A stretch of 64,000 nucleotides of DNA from JANNBN01 sp031430595 (GCA_031430595.1 JANPBU010000061.1:57066-121065); one strand, 5' to 3'; counted from the stretch's first letter, positions 36,786-45,567 are shown. The notes: a model not told the origin generated them from the sequence alone. Made by a program: numbers and translations.

Positions 36786-37211
36786 ATGACTGCTTTCGAG
36801 TTGGCCCCATCGGGCTATCCGTCAGACCGGCGCTACTCCTCCGATCATGTTTGGGCCAAACTCACCGGTTCGACCGTCGAGATTGGAATGACCCCGTATG
36901 CCCTTGAAGCGTTGGGTCAATTGCAGTCGCTGCGGTTTCTGTCGGTCGGTAGTCATATCGAACAAGACTCGCCTTGCGGCGAGATTGAGGCCAACAAATC
37001 GGTAAGCGACCTCTATGCGCCAGTCGCCGGGGTGGTTTCTGACGTCAACGGTCGCACCATCGACACGGTTGACCTGGTGAGTGGTGACCCGTTTCGTGAT
37101 GGGTGGCTGGTTCGCCTTCAGTGCGATTCGGTCGCCGAGTACGACGGCCTGCTCGATGTGGTGGGTTACCTTGAACTCATCGACGAGATTGTGTCGGACG
37201 AACTGCCATGA
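36786..37211 (+). CDS. gcvH: Glycine cleavage system H-like lipoyl protein
   Basis: 141 residues from the ATG at 36786. Lipoyl-carrier of glycine cleavage: HVWAKLTGSTVEIGMTPYALEALGQ, then GEIEANKSVSDLYAPVAGVV, where the Lys is in the place of the lipoylated residue (canonical ESVKA; here EANKS), and a C-terminal GWLVRL. The variant around the Lys is unusual and worth comparing with bona fide GcvH. Overlaps the FHA gene by ATGA, so the pair is translationally coupled, as in the mycobacterial gcvH-garA pair. No gcvT/gcvP genes are nearby, except the GcvT-like fusion at 22 kb. Confidence 0.85.
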   Translation: MTAFELAPSGYPSDRRYSSDHVWAKLTGSTVEIGMTPYALEALGQLQSLRFLSVGSHIEQDSPCGEIEANKSVSDLYAPVAGVVSDVNGRTIDTVDLVSGDPFRDGWLVRLQCDSVAEYDGLLDVVGYLELIDEIVSDELP

Positions 37212-37681
37212 GCGAAAACTTTTGCCACCGCTGCGGTCACCGTAATCCCGAAGGCGCAAACTTTTGTGCTTCGTGCGGCGGAACCCTTGTGCCCGACGGC
37301 GGGGAACTCACGATGACGCTTGGCCCTGAAGATCAAACGGGGGTTGATGTCACCGTTCGAATCGATAACTTCGAAGCTGGGCACGGTGTGCTCGTGGTTC
37401 GTCGAGGTAGCGAAGGTGCCGATGCAGGCGAGACGTTTCGTTTGGAAGCAACGGTGACCACTGCTGGTCGGTCTGATGATTGCGACATTTTTCTTGACGA
37501 TGTCACCGTGTCACGTAAACACGCGATTTTTATGCAAACTCAGGGCGAATACCTCGTCAAAGACGCCGGGTCGCTTAATGGAACGTATGTGAACCGACAA
37601 TTGGTTTCTGAACGAAGCCTGGTGAACGGTGACGAGGTTCAAATCGGAAAATTCCGCTTAGTCTTCCTCGTGGGGGAATAG
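37208..37681 (+). CDS. FHA-domain protein with N-terminal zinc ribbon (GarA-position homologue)
   Basis: 157 residues. Residues 6-24 hold a zinc-ribbon: FCHRCGHRNPEGANFCASC. Residues ~75-157 are the FHA domain: TTAGRSDDCDIFLDDVTVS, RKHAIF, KDAGSLNGTYVN, with the Gly-Arg-Ser, Ser-Arg-Lys-His and Asn-Gly-Thr phosphothreonine-binding loops. In mycobacterial GarA an N-terminal ETTS phosphorylation motif binds the FHA domain and regulates 2-oxoglutarate enzymes; I do not see that motif here. The zinc ribbon replaces it. Coupled to gcvH by ATGA; the MerR gene follows after 3 bp. Confidence 0.88.
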   Translation: MSENFCHRCGHRNPEGANFCASCGGTLVPDGGELTMTLGPEDQTGVDVTVRIDNFEAGHGVLVVRRGSEGADAGETFRLEATVTTAGRSDDCDIFLDDVTVSRKHAIFMQTQGEYLVKDAGSLNGTYVNRQLVSERSLVNGDEVQIGKFRLVFLVGE

Positions 37682-37684
37682 TCG

Positions 37685-38842
37685 ATGGAACGACCATACC
37701 TATCGATAGGTGAAGTCCTTGAACTCGTCAAACACGAGTTTCCTGATGTGTCGATTTCACGCATACGCACCCTCGAGTCGGGCGGCCACCTTGACCTTGA
37801 GCGCACCGCATCGGGTTACCGAAAGTTCTACGACGCAGACGTTGCCTACCTGAAAACGTTGCTACGTGGTGGGGTAGGGGCCGACAGTTTCGAAGCGATG
37901 AACAGCGGACTCGTATCGTCGCGTGAACCAGAGCCCATGACCCGAGCACCGGTAAAGCGTTCAAGCAATGAAGCAATGCGTTCGGCCATTAAGCAACTTT
38001 CGCACGACACAGCCGCATCGCTCGACTCGTCTCAAGTAAACGACACATCCTCATCGTTATCAGAAAGCGAATTTTTTGCCGATGACAGCGGAACTGATTT
38101 ACCGCCCCCGGTTCTCGGTCCTGATGGCGAGTTGCCAGGTAATCCGGAACGGCGGCATCCCGCAGCACTGGCTGCCACCCGGCGCGCAAACGCTTCGGTG
38201 TTTGGAACCGCGAGCCCAACATCAGCGCCGATTCCGTTTGCTGGTACCAGTTCAAAATCGCGCACCATCGTGGCCGCGGCCGAAGACCTTCAGCCCGAAG
38301 ACAATTCCGCTTTAGTTGCTCTGCCGGTTGTCGTGTCACCGGTTGTCGGGTCACCGGATGTTGCTGCTTCGATTCCCGCTGAGGTACCCGTTGTCGTGCC
38401 CCCGCTTCCGACGCCAGCGGCATCGTTCCCGCCGAATCCTTTGACTGCCACCCCAACTGCCACGAACCTGTCGCTCGACGAGTTGTCAAAAGCATCAGGG
38501 GTATCGATTGAAACAATTCGAGACCTTGAGTCGCTTGGATTGCTTCGTGGGCAGGGAGTCTTTTCGACGGTGTACTACGACGAAGATTCGTTGTTGACCT
38601 GTCGACTGGTCGCAGAATTCCAAACCTACGGTGTTGAACCTCGACACCTTCGGATGTACAAATTGGCTGCCGATCGTGAGGCTGCGTTCTTCGAACAGGT
38701 CGTAACGCCTCAACTGCGTCGGCGAAATCCTGATGCACGCGAAAAAGCAATAGAAACGCTTGGTGAATTGGTTCGCCTCGGTGAGCAACTGCGAATTGTG
38801 GCGCTTCGTCAGGTACTCAGAGCGGCCATCGACCGCAACTAG
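37685..38842 (+). CDS. MerR-family regulator with two HTH segments (Rv1828-like)
   Basis: 385 residues. N-terminal MerR-type winged helix at ~5-62 (YLSIGEVLELVKHEFPDV, SRIRTLESGGHLDLERTASGYRKF). A low-complexity linker from ~90-255 is rich in Ser, Pro and Val (PVVVSPVVGSPDV). A second MerR-like HTH at ~262-320 (LSLDELSKASGVSIETIRDL) is followed by a dimer-like helix. The order gcvH-FHA-MerR matches Rv1826-Rv1827-Rv1828, where the MerR-like regulator acts on the downstream nuclease region. The unusually long linker is a difference. Binding target unknown. Confidence 0.85.
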   Translation: MERPYLSIGEVLELVKHEFPDVSISRIRTLESGGHLDLERTASGYRKFYDADVAYLKTLLRGGVGADSFEAMNSGLVSSREPEPMTRAPVKRSSNEAMRSAIKQLSHDTAASLDSSQVNDTSSSLSESEFFADDSGTDLPPPVLGPDGELPGNPERRHPAALAATRRANASVFGTASPTSAPIPFAGTSSKSRTIVAAAEDLQPEDNSALVALPVVVSPVVGSPDVAASIPAEVPVVVPPLPTPAASFPPNPLTATPTATNLSLDELSKASGVSIETIRDLESLGLLRGQGVFSTVYYDEDSLLTCRLVAEFQTYGVEPRHLRMYKLAADREAAFFEQVVTPQLRRRNPDAREKAIETLGELVRLGEQLRIVALRQVLRAAIDRN

Positions 38843-38902
38843 CCCGCTAAATCCCGCCGATTCAGGTGCCGTTCCGCGTCGTAGCGTTGTAGTTTGTTTT
38901 CC

Positions 38903-39400
38903 ATGGTTGAGATGGAACTCATCGACGTGCGAGTCGATCAGGCGACGAATAATCCCGTCGCTTTGCTGCGCACCGTGGACTCGTCGAGCGAAAAGAGGTT
39001 ACTACCCATCTTTATTGGTGTAGCTGAAGCCCAAGCGATTCGGATCGGCCTTGACGGTCGGGCCACCCCACGCCCGATGACCCACGATCTGTTGGGCTCG
39101 ATACTCGACATATTGGGGGCGAAACTCGTTCGGGTACTGGTTACCGAGCTTCGCGAAAACATCTTTTACGCAGAATTGCATCTGCAACGAGGGTCTGAAT
39201 CGATGGTCGTTTCGAGTCGACCATCCGACGCGTTTGCCCTCGCCGTCAGAACAAACGCGCCGGTGTTTGCCGCTGACGAACTCGTTGCCGATCATGGCAT
39301 CGTTGAAGTGGTGGTCGATGAAGACGGAAACCCCGAAGAACTTGTAGACGAGTTTCGCCAGTTCCTCGACGAGATCAACCCCGACGACTTTAAGTCGTAA
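38903..39400 (+). CDS. Bifunctional nuclease family protein (DUF151, Rv1829-like)
   Basis: 165 residues from the ATG at 38903 (ATG at 38912 is possible, and TTG at 38894). The DUF151 core is clear: ELIDVRVDQATNNPVALLRT, LPIFIGVAEAQAIRIGLDG, RPMTHDLLGSILDILGAKL and SRPSDAFALAVRTNAPVF. An acidic tail follows. Plant and bacterial members are reported as bifunctional nucleases. The position after the MerR gene matches Rv1829. The last 11 bp overlap the convergent M20 peptidase gene. Confidence 0.9.
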   Translation: MVEMELIDVRVDQATNNPVALLRTVDSSSEKRLLPIFIGVAEAQAIRIGLDGRATPRPMTHDLLGSILDILGAKLVRVLVTELRENIFYAELHLQRGSESMVVSSRPSDAFALAVRTNAPVFAADELVADHGIVEVVVDEDGNPEELVDEFRQFLDEINPDDFKS

Positions 39401-40868
39401 TTTTTTTGTTCTGAGCGTGCCCGTGAAGCACCAACGCAACTGCCACCGTGAGGCGCTCAGCGTAGTCAAGGTGTAGAAATTCGTTCGGTCCGTGGGCGTT
39501 GCTACCTGGTCCAAGCACACCGGCCACTGCAAACTGAGCAGCAGGGAAGGTACGGGCCAACATGGCCATGAACGGAATCGTCCCGCCTTCGCCTAGTGAC
39601 CGGTGACCAAGCCCGTAAGCAGTTTGGCTGGCGTATTCCAACACTTGGTCGAGCCAGGGCGCAAGGTCGGGGGCTGCCCACCCTCCAGCGACTTCAGTGT
39701 GAATCTCAACGGTCGCGTTGTACGGCACGTCGTGAGTAAGCGCACGGGTTACTGCGGCAACGCAAGCTTCGGTGTCTGCCGTTGGCGGCAATCGCATCGC
39801 TAGTGCGAGGGTCGTACGTGGGCGTAGCACATTGCCAGCTTTGCTCGTCGAAGGGATCCCATCAACACCGACTACTTCAAATGCAGCTTTCCAGGTTCGA
39901 TCAAGGAGGTGGTCAGCAGTACCGCAATGGTCAGGGTGGGTTGAGTGAATCCATGGGTAGGCGGTTGTCGCCCAATCGTCACCCAAAAGTTCAGCGGTTC
40001 CGCGAGCGGCTTCAACGAGAGCAGGTGGGATGGTGACTGCGAGTTCAGGAAGTTTGAGTTCACCAGTCAATGGGTCTTCGAGCCGATCGAGTAATGCTCG
40101 GGCAATACGAAACGACGAAGGAACGACTCCTCCGGCTGTGCCTGAATGAACCCCTTCAGTAAGTACACTTACAGTAAACTCTACGTGCGCTAGACCCCGC
40201 AGAGACGTCGTTGTCCACAGTCGATCGTAGGTTGCACAACCCGAGTCGAGGCAGACAACGAGATCAACGTTTCCAAGTTCAGCATGCATACTTTCTATAT
40301 GATGCGCGAGGTCGGGGCTGCCCGACTCTTCCGAAGCCTCGATCACGAGAACGACGCGGGCGTGGTCGCCGCCTGCCCGACGCAATGCCCTGATAGCGGT
40401 GAGGCTGGCAAACAGTGCGTACCCGTCATCGGCACCGCCACGGCCATACAACTTTCCGTCGGAAATGGTTGGTGTCCAAGCTGACAGACCTTCGAACCAA
40501 CCTTCCATTTCCGGCTGTTTATCGAGGTGGCCGTACATCAGTACCGTTGGGGGAAGGTTTCCATCGACTAGTTGGTTACCGCTCGTTTGATCGTCGTTCG
40601 TCTGATCATTGTGTGAAGCCGGAACATTCACGACGATGACCGGCGTTCGTCCAGGAATCTCTCTGGTCGACACGGTGGCCCCCGCCAAGCCCAGTTGAAG
40701 CGCCCAACCGTGAAGTAACGCAACGGCTTGGCGAAGATACCCGTGAGCATCCCATGCGGTATCGAACGCAGGCGAAAGAGCAGGAAGCTCAATGTAATGA
40801 ACCAATGCAGGTAGTACATCGTTGGCCCAGATGCTTGACACTTCGTCTCGGATGAGGGTTCGTTCCAT
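39390..40868 (-). CDS. M20-family metallopeptidase (dipeptidase/carboxypeptidase-like)
   Basis: 492 residues from the ATG at 40868 (GTG at 40871 also possible). Zinc-peptidase: the first ligand motif VLMYGHLDKQP, bridging Asp in YGRGGADDGYALFAS, catalytic Glu and ligand in VIEASEESGSPDL, then a dimerisation lid (GLAHVEFTVSVLTEGVHSGTAGG), and GEGGTIPFMAML at the end. This layout is that of CNDP/PepV-like dipeptidases, which hydrolyse dipeptides or related amides. Orientation is opposite to its neighbours, and it splits the nuclease and second MerR genes that are adjacent in mycobacteria, so it is probably an insertion. Confidence 0.9.
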   Translation of the reverse strand: MERTLIRDEVSSIWANDVLPALVHYIELPALSPAFDTAWDAHGYLRQAVALLHGWALQLGLAGATVSTREIPGRTPVIVVNVPASHNDQTNDDQTSGNQLVDGNLPPTVLMYGHLDKQPEMEGWFEGLSAWTPTISDGKLYGRGGADDGYALFASLTAIRALRRAGGDHARVVLVIEASEESGSPDLAHHIESMHAELGNVDLVVCLDSGCATYDRLWTTTSLRGLAHVEFTVSVLTEGVHSGTAGGVVPSSFRIARALLDRLEDPLTGELKLPELAVTIPPALVEAARGTAELLGDDWATTAYPWIHSTHPDHCGTADHLLDRTWKAAFEVVGVDGIPSTSKAGNVLRPRTTLALAMRLPPTADTEACVAAVTRALTHDVPYNATVEIHTEVAGGWAAPDLAPWLDQVLEYASQTAYGLGHRSLGEGGTIPFMAMLARTFPAAQFAVAGVLGPGSNAHGPNEFLHLDYAERLTVAVALVLHGHAQNKKITT

Positions 40869-40930
40869 CACACGAACTTAACTGACCGCGAACAGTCGTA
40901 ACTGTCATGTGAACAATGAAGGTTTGGGGG

Positions 40931-40960
40931 TTGACGCGCCCACGCTCGGTTCTCTATCGT
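40931..40960 (+). promoter_or_regulatory. Putative promoter of the second MerR gene
   Basis: TTGACG at 40931-40936 and TATCGT at 40955-40960 are separated by 18 bases, close to the primary sigma-factor consensus, in the divergent gap between the peptidase and MerR genes. AGGAG near 41038 follows as ribosome site before the GTG at 41048. Assigned by eye. Confidence 0.4.
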
Positions 40961-41047
40961 ATTGTGCTGACACGGTCGTAATTTCGCTAGTGTGAGATGC
41001 AATCTTTTCTCCGCTTCCCCGGAGTAAACAGTACCCAGGAGTAACCA

Positions 41048-41584
41048 GTGAGCACCTTGAACCCGCTTGAAGCACTAAACGCCTCGGCAAAAAACGACGT
41101 CGCTGTGTCGCAAGGTGAAGCCGGGTACCGAGGCCCCCAAGTATGTTCGATCGTTGGCATAACGTATCGCCAACTTGACTACTGGGCCCGAACCAACCTG
41201 CTGCGGCCAAGTCTGGCCGATGCAAAAGGCTCGGGAAGCCAGCGGCGATACTCGTACACAGATCTTGTCGAACTCAAAGTAATCAAAAGTTTGCTTGATG
41301 CGGGGGTAAGCCTTTCGGCGGCACGACAGGCTATCGAGTACCTCCGAACCCATCTTGGTGAGGACCTCGCCAACGCAAACCTTGTGCTGTCGGGTGAGTC
41401 TGCGCTGCTAGTTCGAGATGGTGGCGAAATCCTTGACCTGGTTCGTCAAGGCCAAGGTGTGCTCAACATTGTTCCATTGGCCGGAATGAAGTTTTCGGTT
41501 GACGCAGCGATCCACTCGATGTTTGGGGCAGGCAAAACTACGTCGTCTCATGAAGCGGCCTTTCCGAAGGGTCTCGCAGTCTGA
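41048..41584 (+). CDS. MerR-family transcriptional regulator (Rv1830-like)
   Basis: 178 residues, GTG start with AGGAG upstream. The MerR winged helix spans ~25-95: YRGPQVCSIVGITYRQLDYW, ARTNLLRPSLADAKGSGSQRRYSY, then DLVELKVIKSLLDAGVSLSA. The C-terminal part (LRTHLGEDLANANLVLSG) continues as a helix and a small effector-like segment typical of the actinobacterial Rv1830 group, which follows the DUF151 gene in mycobacteria. Here the M20 gene intervenes. Ligand and targets unknown. Confidence 0.88.
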   Translation: MSTLNPLEALNASAKNDVAVSQGEAGYRGPQVCSIVGITYRQLDYWARTNLLRPSLADAKGSGSQRRYSYTDLVELKVIKSLLDAGVSLSAARQAIEYLRTHLGEDLANANLVLSGESALLVRDGGEILDLVRQGQGVLNIVPLAGMKFSVDAAIHSMFGAGKTTSSHEAAFPKGLAV

Positions 41585-41608
41585 GCGGCTGCGAGTAAGT
41601 AGCGGGCG

Positions 41609-43300
41609 ATGGTCCGAACCGGGCCTCGTTGCGGTGGTGCGTTAACAGACGCCCGGGTGCCTGGGATAGCAGCTTCGCTCGGTGTGATGGCTGGCGCAGC
41701 GCTTCCGTTCTTTTCGATTCTTGGCCGCTCGAAAAGCGCCTACTCGTTGGCGCGTAGTGCTCAACGCCTCGATGTTTTTGGTGCTTCGGTTCAAAGAATT
41801 GGGGTCTTGGCCGTTATTGTCGTGCCCTTGCTCGTTGGCGTGTCGATCGTGCTCGTGTGCGGTCGATTTCGCGGAGCACGACAAGCAGGTTCGACCCTCA
41901 CAATCCTCATCGGCTTGATCGGCATCGCGTGCGGAACCAGCGGGTTGTTGATTTCAGCAGTTCCACGCTTCAGCCATGCGGTGCTGACCGTTTCCGGATC
42001 CCTTGCCTTCATGTGCGGTACCTGGCTTCTTCTTGGTCGTGCCCGAGGTAACAGAGGTCAACAACCTGTGGTGCGACCTGTAGCAAACGTGGGGTTTGTC
42101 TGCGGGGCAATACTCGTCATTGCTGGTGGTGTGTTCGCATATGACTCACTGCGCGCCCGAGCCCCTCGGACGCCCACCGAAGCTGCGCGCTTAATGTTCG
42201 ACGGCCTCGAACGTCAAGATCCGATCCAGATGCTTGAAGCGCTGAATCCGGTGGAAAGACGGGTACTCGTTGATTCGGGCCAAGATCTTGCGAGACAGCT
42301 ACGACGGCTTGAACTTGTGGGTAGCTACGTTGAAAAGAGCAGCCGGAAACCGAACCCATATAGTGGTAAGCGTACCTATCGTGAAAGCCTGGTTCAAAGT
42401 GAGGTGGTAAATGTGCAGGTTGTAAGCGGCGAAATTGATTCAGGGTTTAGCGCCGTCGGCCTGAGTTCGAGTCCGCGTCTCGCAGGCATCATTGAAGGAA
42501 CCGGACTTATTCGCGTCGCAGGCGCTAGTGCTGTGCAGCGGCCGATTCTTACCACCATTGAGGTTGGAAAGACCTGGTATGTCTCGCTTGGTCATACCTA
42601 CGCCGACGGGGCTCGTCGCCAAGCAGGTAAGGCGCTGCCGATCTCGGCGAATCTCGGTAGGAGTAGTGGCCAGTCGAGCCCCGAGGCAGCCGTTCGAGCC
42701 TTTTTGGATGCAGCCGTTCGCCTTGACGCTCTGGGTATCCTCGACGCGAGCGACCCCAGCGAAGTTGCTGCTGGTTACTCGTATGTGAACCTAGCGATCG
42801 TGGATCTAAATCGGCGGGCAAAGGGGGTGAACGAACAGGTCGGGGTGACATTTCCCGAACTCTCACTAGTGACCTCACGCAACGGAGGTGTTGCAACGGT
42901 TCGAGTGAAACGGTGGTCAGCGCTTGCGGTGCTTTACGCGGACGATGTCGAAGACAGCACTGTACGTCTTGATCGAGACTGTGTGACTGTGAGCGTTGCT
43001 GGGGTCGAGACCATTAGATGCGGACGACAGGTACCGCTCGTGTTGTCTGACCTGTACGGCGTCTCGGCTCGGGAATGGACACCCGAACAGTCTCGCTGGC
43101 TCAGCGAACCTCAACGTCTTCCCGGGATCGTAACGGTTGAGCGCAACGGGAAATGGTTCGTTTCACCATTACGAAGCGCTATCGAAGTGTTGTTGTACTG
43201 GTCGAACGGCTTAGAACCCGACGACCTGGTGGGGAAGGGGAATTCGTTGGCTGATCGTTTCAGCGTGTTGGCCGATGCAGTGAGCACCGTTGTCGGTTAA
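41609..43300 (+). CDS. Membrane protein with a large exported C-terminal domain, unknown
   Basis: 563 residues from the ATG at 41609. Five hydrophobic segments in the first ~190 residues (VMAGAALPFFSILG, IGVLAVIVVPLLVGVSIVLVC, LTILIGLIGIACGTSGLLI, VLTVSGSLAFMCGTWLLLG, VGFVCGAILVIAGGVFAY) are followed by about 370 soluble residues with beta-rich stretches and repeated V-x-x-G-K-W-[FY]-V-S motifs (IEVGKTWYVSLG, VERNGKWFVSPL), suggesting two related extracytoplasmic units. No known family is recognised. It follows the MerR gene by 24 bp and ends 12 bp before the convergent Tad operon. Confidence 0.65.
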   Translation: MVRTGPRCGGALTDARVPGIAASLGVMAGAALPFFSILGRSKSAYSLARSAQRLDVFGASVQRIGVLAVIVVPLLVGVSIVLVCGRFRGARQAGSTLTILIGLIGIACGTSGLLISAVPRFSHAVLTVSGSLAFMCGTWLLLGRARGNRGQQPVVRPVANVGFVCGAILVIAGGVFAYDSLRARAPRTPTEAARLMFDGLERQDPIQMLEALNPVERRVLVDSGQDLARQLRRLELVGSYVEKSSRKPNPYSGKRTYRESLVQSEVVNVQVVSGEIDSGFSAVGLSSSPRLAGIIEGTGLIRVAGASAVQRPILTTIEVGKTWYVSLGHTYADGARRQAGKALPISANLGRSSGQSSPEAAVRAFLDAAVRLDALGILDASDPSEVAAGYSYVNLAIVDLNRRAKGVNEQVGVTFPELSLVTSRNGGVATVRVKRWSALAVLYADDVEDSTVRLDRDCVTVSVAGVETIRCGRQVPLVLSDLYGVSAREWTPEQSRWLSEPQRLPGIVTVERNGKWFVSPLRSAIEVLLYWSNGLEPDDLVGKGNSLADRFSVLADAVSTVVG

Positions 43301-43312
43301 CGCTCTTGTTGT

Positions 43313-44263
43313 TTAGTTAGGGAGCTCTAACACCATCCCGATGCGCAACAAATCAGGATTGGCCGGATCGGGTAGTTGCGAACGGTTGAGGTCAATGAGT
43401 TGCTCCCAATATTGGGCGATTTCTTGGTCGCTGATTTGGCCACCCGCTTGGTTGTTGTTCCGAAGCAACTCGGTTGTTGCAATTGACCAGAAGTGCTCAC
43501 CGGGGGCCACGGAATGCTGGCGTTTGACGGTTGATTCTCCGACTGCCTTTTGGGCAACGGGACTGGGCGCTGACTCTTCGACGGGCACCGTCGTGGACGT
43601 TGTAGTGGCAGGTGTAGTTGTGCTCGGTGTCGTTGTGGCAGGTGCAGTCGTTGTGCTTGGGGCAACCGTGTTGGCAGGTACCGATACCTTTCCTGCAACC
43701 GGCACTGACGTCTTTTGCGTTTGGCTTCCGGTGACGCGCAATACCGGAGCGGTCGCATTTGGAATCGCCTCACGACGTTGAAGTGCAGGCCACTGTTGTG
43801 CACCGTTGCCGCTCATCGGTACCCGCTCTTTTTGCGGGGCAACAGTCGACGATGGGGTAGACGGGTCAGGTTTGCTGGCTGCCATAGCCCCAGACTGAAT
43901 CATAAGTGAGCCTACGATGCCTATTCCTGCAGCACGAAACAGCATCGAGCGAACCGGCGCCGGAAGCACTCGTGAGACGTTGATTGCAGATCGATGCCAG
44001 CCAAGTAGCCGCAGCCCAATGGCAAGTAAAGTGCCGCCAGCAATCCATACCGCGAGCACAAACAACACGATTCGCAAGACAAAAAGAATTGGCGCTTCGG
44101 GATGCACACCGAGATCGCCCATCCTGCTGAGAGTTTGATCTCGCATTCCAAAAGTCGCTAGCCATACACCCAGCATGCCGACTAACAGCACACCTACGAG
44201 CGAGAGCCGAGCTGTAAGCTGCGGTTTGGCAATTGGTTCAGTTTTGGCCGTATGTCCGGTCAT
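43313..44263 (-). CDS. Membrane protein with C-terminal LysM-like domain, last gene of the Tad operon
   Basis: 316 residues. Three hydrophobic helices in the first ~130 residues (LVGVLLVGMLGVWLATFG, ILFVLRIVLFVLAVWIAGGTLLAIGLRL, ALFRAAGIGIVGSL). Then a Thr/Pro-rich linker (APSTTTAPATTTPS repeats) and a LysM-like end (HSVAPGEHFWSIATTEL ... LRIGMVLELPN), the peptidoglycan-binding fold. Its ATG overlaps the upstream TadE-like stop as ATGA, so it is translated with the Tad genes. It may anchor the pilus machinery to the wall; that is inference. Confidence 0.8.
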   Translation of the reverse strand: MTGHTAKTEPIAKPQLTARLSLVGVLLVGMLGVWLATFGMRDQTLSRMGDLGVHPEAPILFVLRIVLFVLAVWIAGGTLLAIGLRLLGWHRSAINVSRVLPAPVRSMLFRAAGIGIVGSLMIQSGAMAASKPDPSTPSSTVAPQKERVPMSGNGAQQWPALQRREAIPNATAPVLRVTGSQTQKTSVPVAGKVSVPANTVAPSTTTAPATTTPSTTTPATTTSTTVPVEESAPSPVAQKAVGESTVKRQHSVAPGEHFWSIATTELLRNNNQAGGQISDQEIAQYWEQLIDLNRSQLPDPANPDLLRIGMVLELPN

Positions 44264-44730
44264 GGTGACTCCTGAAGTGAAGCTGTGGCTGTGGCTGTGA
44301 GGGAAAGGGTGGACGAACGACCGGGAATTGCTTTGGCGAATATGAAACGGGCAGTGCCAGCTACGGTGACCTGTATTGCTGGTCCGTTTCGGTCGACCAT
44401 GGAAACGTCGGTCACCGAGATCCCCGAGGCAAGGTTGTTTGAACGAACCGAAACGGCGGCCTTCGCTCGTTGTTCGGCTGACCCCATATCCATGTCGAGT
44501 TGTCCGCTTTGAAACGCCATGTCCTCAGAAATTGACGTGGCCGCATCGTTTGCAGCTGCTGATGCCGCTTCAACGAGGTCGCGCTTTGCAGTGAACGCAA
44601 TCGCTGAGTCAACGGTCAACCCGGCGGCCAATATCAAAATGAGCACCATCACCGGAACAAGAAGCAGCGCTGAGCCACGTTCTGGTCGACGAGTGTTGTG
44701 GTCGCCGTTACGCACAGTTAGCTTCGCCAT
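44260..44730 (-). CDS. TadE/TadG-like pilus-associated protein
   Basis: 156 residues. A prepilin-like start: RPERGSALLLVPVMVLILILAAGLTVDSAIAF, with Arg-Gly before a long helix. The rest is a soluble region with AASAAANDAATSISEDMAF. The same architecture is seen in TadE/TadG pseudopilins and their actinobacterial Rv3655-like relatives. It overlaps the upstream TadE-like gene by 23 bp and the LysM gene by ATGA. Likely a minor pilin or pilus-assembly factor. Confidence 0.75.
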   Translation of the reverse strand: MAKLTVRNGDHNTRRPERGSALLLVPVMVLILILAAGLTVDSAIAFTAKRDLVEAASAAANDAATSISEDMAFQSGQLDMDMGSAEQRAKAAVSVRSNNLASGISVTDVSMVDRNGPAIQVTVAGTARFIFAKAIPGRSSTLSLTATATASLQESP

Positions 44731-45178
44731 CTAACCCCGAGCGGTAAGGGTCTACGATTTCGCTGTGTCTGGCAACCACCTTGAGTGTTCCCCACGAGCC
44801 AAGCCAAGGCATGCGAATCGGTTTGATCTCGGTTTCAGTGATCGCGGTGATTTGCTCACATCGACCAAGCGAACCCGACAAAGAAAACGTGAGGTTGTCG
44901 ATTGATCGGCCTTGACCAATCCAGCTTTGTTCGGCGGCCTTGCGAGCTCGTTTAGTGGGTGAAGCTCCTTCCGAGGTTTGCGGTGACTCGACAGCGGAAC
45001 GTGCCCCTTCACGACTTGCAGCTAAGGCAGCCATTTTCGCGTCGATTACGCCCCACGCGCTCATCACGATCAGGGTGCCCGAAAAGAGAACAAGAAAACC
45101 TAAAGCAAGTACTTCGCTGCCACCAGTACCTCGTTCATCATCGGTAGCCGTGATGACACCGCTTCGAACAATTTTCAT
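44708..45178 (-). CDS. TadE/TadG-like pilus-associated protein
   Basis: 156 residues. DDERGTGGSEVLALGFLVLFSGTLIVMSAW gives the charged leader followed by a hydrophobic helix, then AALAASREGARSAVE, the A-x-x-G-A-R motif seen after the helix in TadE proteins (the REGAR motif). Three TadE-like genes lie in a row here. Start ATG overlaps the upstream stop by ATGA. Confidence 0.75.
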   Translation of the reverse strand: MKIVRSGVITATDDERGTGGSEVLALGFLVLFSGTLIVMSAWGVIDAKMAALAASREGARSAVESPQTSEGASPTKRARKAAEQSWIGQGRSIDNLTFSLSGSLGRCEQITAITETEIKPIRMPWLGSWGTLKVVARHSEIVDPYRSGLDGEANCA

Positions 45179-45567
45179 CGGAACCCTTCTCTTCGAATAG
45201 TGGCTGTGCGTGTGACCGTTCGAAGTCCGGTCAGTTTGGTTACCCCTGGCATGAAACCAGGGCTCTTGGCTGTCACAGTGACAACCACAACTTCATCGTT
45301 GGTTCCGGCGAACGCAATCCGGGGTTTGAGCCCGCCGATGAGGCCTCTTACCCTTTCTTCTGCTTGGGTATTGGATGCGCCATTTTCGATTGACATGGCA
45401 CGCGCTGCATCCCAGGCTGCGGCCCCCACTACGGTTCGGGTGTGAAGCGCAAGCAGCACGTGAAGCGAAAACAGCAACAAGCTCATCAGCACCAGGGTGC
45501 CAAGTGAAGTGGAGATCAATCCAGATCCGTGTTCTTCAACATGCTCTAAGCGGTTACGGCGTGCCAA
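45175..45567 (-). CDS. TadE-like pilus-associated protein
   Basis: 130 residues, TTG start. EEHGSGLISTSLGTLVLMSLLLFSLHVLLALHTRTVVGAAAWDAAR: leader-like Gly-Ser before one helix, then the A-x-D-A-A-R motif that matches the TadE signature after the helix. A beta-rich end follows. The start is uncertain because the TTG overlaps the pilin stop by 14 bp, but no better start exists before the helix. Confidence 0.7.
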   Translation of the reverse strand: MARRNRLEHVEEHGSGLISTSLGTLVLMSLLLFSLHVLLALHTRTVVGAAAWDAARAMSIENGASNTQAEERVRGLIGGLKPRIAFAGTNDEVVVVTVTAKSPGFMPGVTKLTGLRTVTRTATIRREGFR

